Shown one piece after another: positions 59,379 through 64,000 of a stretch of DNA of 64,000 nt (position 1 is the stretch's first letter; each line of letters starts with the position of its first letter). The stretch is from Silene conica (lineage: Eukaryota > Streptophyta > Magnoliopsida > Caryophyllales > Caryophyllaceae). Where the stretch lies: NCBI GenBank assembly GCA_029255685.2, contig CM055313.2, forward strand, positions 54,847,579 to 54,911,578, read 5' to 3'. The notes under the pieces are model-generated. The model was not told the origin of the DNA, did no database searches, and saw only the letters and a list, made by a program, of their open reading frames with translations. A program made the translations under genes and the position numbers.

Positions 59379-61761
59379 TGTAACACCCCCATTTACCTAG
59401 GAGCCTGAACTAGGACTTCCAGAGTAAATAGGACTGTTACCATCCTGGATAACCAGGGTAGTAGATAATCACAGTGAAAGAAACTCAGTACTTTAAATTA
59501 TAAAAGGTTAAAATGAAAACTGTTACAAGGCATACTCCAAACTGAACTTCTAAACAACTGAAATATAATAAGAGAACAACTATGAAAGATACTAAGTGAT
59601 CTAAAGCTAGGTAAGTCCATTCATTGTCTCTCATCCATGCCCAGTCCTAGTCCATCTGTCTCTGACCTGAAATGTCTACTCCCCATTCCGGATCATCGTA
59701 GGTGAACACGAATACACTATCAACCTCGCAGTTGAGTAGGATAACACAATGATATAAAATGCAACAAATGTATTATGCAAATGCTATGCCAATGCTGAGC
59801 TCAATCACAACCCGAAACACCAATCATAACCCGAAAGACCAACCCATACCGAACCTCCCGGCAGAGTATCATCGACCGTCGTCGAACACCAGCACAAGGC
59901 TGAAGACACCAGGCCTGGCCTGCAGACCACCCCGGGCTTTATATCAGAACAATCCCCTTATCAATGATGCAAATGCTATGCTCGTGAATGCAAATGCTCA
60001 ACAATCAAAACTTTAAATATCATCCTCATATAAACATGCTTGCACTCATAACACGTAATACAATCATTCATGCATATAACTATCACCGAAAACGTTACCA
60101 GTATATCCTACCTGGTATAGCAAGCTGAGACAAGCAAACACCGTCTAGTAATACTCACCTCGAATTCCGTTCCTATAATATTTTTCAATATCAATTTCAA
60201 CCATACAACCACACTACTAATATTTATTCGATCATGTTCTTTAACTATGTACTTATAACACCTTATCCCTACACATATACAAACATGCTCATATACATAT
60301 CCATTATCACTAATTAATTAAAACTTACTAAACATAGCATAAGGTTAAATAATCAATTATGACTAAATCAATAACAATAATAATATAAGTAACTAATAAT
60401 GCCCACAATATTTATCAACAATAATAATAACTACAAACAGTTGCTAAAACATGACTAATAATAATAATATTAATAACATAGTCTTATACCATTAACTCAT
60501 AACAATATCCATAATTATATTACTAATATTATTTCTTACCACAACATTAATAATAATCATATCGATTATCATATCATACAATTACATTAACATTAATAAT
60601 GCCATAATTAAAATATCATTATCCCAAATTACTAATAATAATATACTAATACTAATGATAACTACTAACAATTAACAAAACAAAACAAATCAACAATTAA
60701 GACTCAAAACGCAGCAATCCCACGCGCAACAGCCCCGCAAACACACCCGCAAAACAATTCAGTACCCGCGCAAAACAGACCACGTCTGACACCTAACGCC
60801 ACCTCTAACCTCGCCCCTGACACCACCAAGCTCGCCTCTGAGCCACGGTGGTTCCAGGGTGAGTATCGTTGGCCGTCGACAAACCCAACCACCACCAAAC
60901 AACCGTAAACAAAACCCCGTACCACCCAGTGGGACTCTGTTTTTCACGCGACAACCCAAACGAGTCTTGCAATAAAACCGACACACACCACCAATATCCA
61001 CCACAATAACCACCATCCTACCACCGTGACTACCACCCATAAAAACACGTTACTAATTATGTAAAACTGAAACAGACTAGTATTCGAAATAGGGTACCAA
61101 ACTCCCATGTCATGACCTCATATTTATAATAAAATTTGCAGATTCCGACATGGTAACAAAACAACCTTAGACGGTGCTCAACGAAGGTCAAGACGTCTAT
61201 ACCATGGTCCATACATGACTAATAAACACCCTAGATCACTATTACACAAAAAACGAACCTATGAACATGATTATGTGATCGAAATACTAGATCGAAATCA
61301 CAGAGACAAAACAGGAAAACAAAGAACGTGATGAGTAGGCTTACTTCTTAGCGTGTTTGAGCGGCCCTAGGTCCTTCAACCACCGTGCAAAAACACTCCT
61401 CTCACTTTGTGTGGTGGCGGCAGCAAGGTAGATGTGAAAGTGTGGTGTTGTTAGGTCTAGAATAGGGTTAGGTTGGTGTGTTTATATGACGGCAGGGAGT
61501 GTCGATGGAGGTGTGTTGTGTTTATGTGGTAAAAGTGACGAGGTGGGCTATTAAATTAGCACGCAAAACAAGGCCCAAATCTATGAGTTAAGACGGTTTA
61601 CTTACTCAAACATAAACTCGACTCTTCACCAACCACATGTAAATTATAAAATATCTATTCGATAATTAAATTATCGAATACAAACATTCCAATATTTCTC
61701 AAGCGTAAATATAATTATTAAATAAACTATGATGAGATGCGATAAAATACGGAGTATTACA
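59379..61761 (-). repeat. Element G 3' LTR
   Basis: 2383 bp. On the minus strand it begins TGTAATACTCCG at 61761 and ends GGGGGTGTTACA at 59379. Contains an ATT/TAA-rich part (about 60360-60660) and a GGTGGT-rich part (complement of 60700-61040). The open stretches on the minus strand at 60704-61040 are low-complexity LTR sequence, not genes. Confidence 0.9.
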
Positions 61762-61949
61762 GTCTTCCCCCCTGAAAATGAACTTCGTCCCGAAGTTCAC
61801 CATCTCATGGCCAACAAACTGGTTAACATGCACGTAAAGAACACATAAGGTAGCACCTCATAACATCATAAAACTAATAAAAGTATTCTAGAACACAAAA
61901 TATCACATTCTACCCTCCTAAAAAGAAAGTTACGTCATCGTAACATACC
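61762..61949 (-). other. Element G purine tract and 3' untranslated region
   Basis: Complement of the purine tract GGGGGGAAGAC at 61762-61772, next to the LTR. Short noncoding stretch up to the pol stop. Confidence 0.8.
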
Positions 61950-62972
61950 TCAATTAAACAGGTCAGGATACTTCTCCCTCATCGAAACCTCGGTCTCCCA
62001 AGGAGCCTCCTCTACATTATGATTGGGCCATAGGACTTTCGCGAGCGCGGTCTCCCCATTTCTGGTTTTCCTTACTTTTCTGTCAAAGATCTCATTGGGT
62101 CTCTCCTCATAGGTCAACTGTTCATCGACCTCAATGACCCCATGACCAAGAACGTGAGAGGGATCGCTGATATATCTCCTCAACTGGGAGACATGGAACA
62201 CATTATGTACTTTGGCTAAAGCTGGAGGTAGAGCTAATCTATAAGCTACCTCACCAACTCTCTCCAATATCTCGAATGGCCCAATGAACTTCTGGCTCAA
62301 CTTGCCCGTTTTTCCAAACCTCATCACTCATCTATAGGTGACATCTTCAGTAAAACTTTCTCTACTGCCTCAAATGTGATGTCACTCCTTTTCAGACCAG
62401 CATAACTCTTCTGTCTATCTTTGGCAGCTCTTATCTTCTGAGGAATCACCTGGACTTGTGCTATCATCCCCTAAATCATCTCAGATCCAAAAGTCACCAC
62501 ATCAGCTCTATCATCCCAACAAACTGGACTCCAACACTTTCTCCCATACAATGCCTCAAAAGGAGTCATCCCAATGCTAGTATGATAGCTGTTGTTGTAT
62601 GAAAACTCTATCAAATCAAGCCTATCCTCCCAAGATCCTCCAAACTCTAGGACACAAGCCCGCAACATATCCTTCAGTGTCTGGATAGTCCTCTCTGTCT
62701 AACCATCTCTCGCTGGATGAAATGTTGTACTCATCTTCAAAGTAGTTCCCATCAATGTCTGTAACTCTTGCCAGAACTTAGAGATAAAACTGGAATCACG
62801 ATCAGAAACAATGTCCTTCAGAACACCATGAAGCTTCACCACATGCTTAATGTAAGCCTTGGCCAATTCAGCTTTACTCCAAGTCTCCCTCATTGGTATG
62901 AAATGGGCTGACTTAGTCAACCTATCAACAATCACCCAAATCATGTCATTCCCCTTCGAAGTCCTAGGCAAG
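61950..62972 (-). pseudogene. Element G integrase and chromodomain (broken)
   Basis: Three open stretches on the minus strand: integrase catalytic core (62699-62972: [33 protein letters not shown]), core end (62471-62668: [20 protein letters not shown]), and the C-terminal part with chromodomain (61950-62327: [14 protein letters not shown] to the end). They are separated by a TAG in the conserved DGQTER motif (about 62698-62700), a TAG after SEMI (about 62468-62470) and a frameshift near 62328. B has CAG at both TAG positions, so each is a C-to-T change. Inactive. Confidence 0.85.
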
Positions 62973-64000
62973 TGACACGGCTATCGCAATCCTATCAAAA
63001 ATAAAACCTAAGCGGTCTCAACTAAATGTAGCGGAGGTAGTCGGGTATCGAATCCACAGGGAGATGGGAAATTTATAGCTTGAACAAGTTCGTCTGAAGT
63101 AACCAAATTTGGGGGGTTTAGCAAATTTTGTCACTATAACTACAAGAGAAAGGGAGAAGGGAAAATAGGAAAATGGAGCACTAGGATTTTCGGTTCACCA
63201 TGGCTACTAGGTCTGGTCTACGAACTTAGGACACCCTAATCGCGGTTTGTGGGTACAGAAAAGGTCCTTCCGGTCCGCTATTCACCCTAAAACTATACTA
63301 ACTTAGCTTCCGCCCTAATTAATATGGTCCTAATAATCGTCGCAGAACTACCTCTAAACCAATCTTCCGATCTAGGCCAAGAGGGTTTCTAAACAGTCAA
63401 TTAAGTGCGTCGACTCAAACAATTAACATATATCAAAATGCGACGGATACATACAAACCGAATTTCGGGTATCAAAAACTAGTAAACAACCTATGCCATG
63501 GCTACCCTAAATCCTAGTGGGCAAATTAGCTACACATGACTAAAAGGGGAACAACTATAACAATGATTCGCATATGGCAGAAACTTTGATAAGAATTGAA
63601 ATGAGATTAAGAGACGAAATACCGAAGTTAAATAGCATAAGATGAATGGAAGAAGAGAATCCGTTCCGGATACAAGAAAATAATTCCAAACTAAGGACTA
63701 AAGGAAGAGAAATACGAAATACATAGCAATGGGGTTTTTGTTTCTGGAAGAAAAGATATCCCTCTGTTCACAATTGCTTTTAATTTTATAACAAACCTCC
63801 CTAACGGAAGATGACGTGAACAGGGAAGCTCAACAGTCATCAAGTTCCTCGATGGAGAATAATAAGTCCTCGATCGAGAAGAATCCTTAAGCAACAGCTC
63901 GATCGAGAACAAATACCTCGACCGAGAGTGCAAATACCTCGATCGAAGGTATCGACTTAGCGTACACTCGATCGAGCACCACTAAGCTCGATCGAGCATC
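62973..64000 (-). mobile_element. Element J: Athila-like LTR on the minus strand (cut by window end)
   Basis: Starts TGACACGGC exactly where G's integrase frame stops, with GCAAG (62968-62972) as candidate duplication. Its first ~90 bp, ending 'ggtatcgaatccacagggag', correspond in reverse to the 3' end of I's LTR. It contains palindrome array 3. The start of internal sequence is not reached, so orientation rests on this LTR similarity. Confidence 0.65.
63848..63996. repeat. CTCGATCGAG palindrome array 3 (LTR of J)
   Basis: Seven sites starting at 63848, 63869, 63898, 63917, 63938, 63967 and 63987 (the first, fourth and fifth with one mismatch). Steps 21, 29, 19, 21, 29, 20. It may continue beyond the window. 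Confidence 0.93.

Larger units (their letters stand above)
59379..62972 (-). mobile_element. Element G: minus-strand chromodomain gypsy element (3' part)
   Basis: The 3' LTR, purine tract complement and C-terminal pol are present; the rest lies beyond J. Integrase and chromodomain are close relatives of B's, though B and G have clearly diverged LTRs. Coding breaks off at 62972 where J begins. Confidence 0.87.

Noticed and set aside
60704-61040. Minus-strand Gly/Val-rich open frames
   Set aside because: GGTGGT-type low-complexity DNA inside the LTR of G; similar frames occur in the LTRs of A and B.

Overview
The window is a plant nuclear, repeat-only region. The signs are Ty3/gypsy (Athila-type and chromodomain) and Ty1/copia elements with tRNA-Met and tRNA-Asp primer sites, a Mutator-like MITE and LINE fragments. 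I recognise no host gene, rRNA, tRNA or CRISPR array. The host is a flowering plant, probably a eudicot; the sequence alone does not fix the species. Almost every base can be placed in a transposable element, and the main structure is a set of elements inserted into one another.

Left half (1-38,577). A copia LTR end (1-821) abuts a gypsy LTR (element A, about 822-7258). That LTR carries a MULE-type MITE (1126-1963) and a minus-strand reverse-transcriptase element (3453-6040) sitting between TTA microsatellites. A's leader (7259-8425) is interrupted by element B (8426-38346), a chromodomain gypsy element flanked by the target duplication ATTTT. B's 5' LTR was itself hit twice: by C, an Athila-type element (8988-20788, duplication GTATG), and by D, a copia element (22413-30832, duplication AGTAG). 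B's gag-pol lies at 31588-36190 and its 3' LTR at 36358-38346. By-eye LTR divergence (B about 2%, C about 2%, D under 1%) fits the nesting order.

Middle (38,578-54,942). E is a minus-strand copia element (38578-about 42985) with decayed coding sequence. Next come a decayed minus-strand gypsy gag piece, a 5'-truncated LINE (43448-44373) with a 13-bp duplication, and F (44464-53421), a copia-type element with nearly identical 1298-bp LTRs around a wrecked pol. After F lies a repeat-rich stretch with degenerate short tandem repeats and a five-unit GC-rich repeat of about 87 bp.

Right end (54,943-64,000). I is an Athila-like element with broken gag and protease. It is interrupted by G, a minus-strand chromodomain gypsy element (59379-62972), which is interrupted in turn by J, another Athila-like LTR (from 62973) that runs off the window.

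The most unusual signals are in noncoding parts of the elements. Arrays of the palindrome CTCGATCGAG occur in the LTR of I, inside the gag-protease reading frame of I, and in the LTR of J, all with the same alternating spacing of about 21 and 29 bp. A differently worded TGCGGCC array with a 51-52 bp period lies in C. Three hairpins in the 3' untranslated part of C share a core but have different, compensated basal stems. The reverse-transcriptase element with a CCHC plus PD-(D/E)XK-like C-terminus, flanked by TTA repeats, also merits a closer look.
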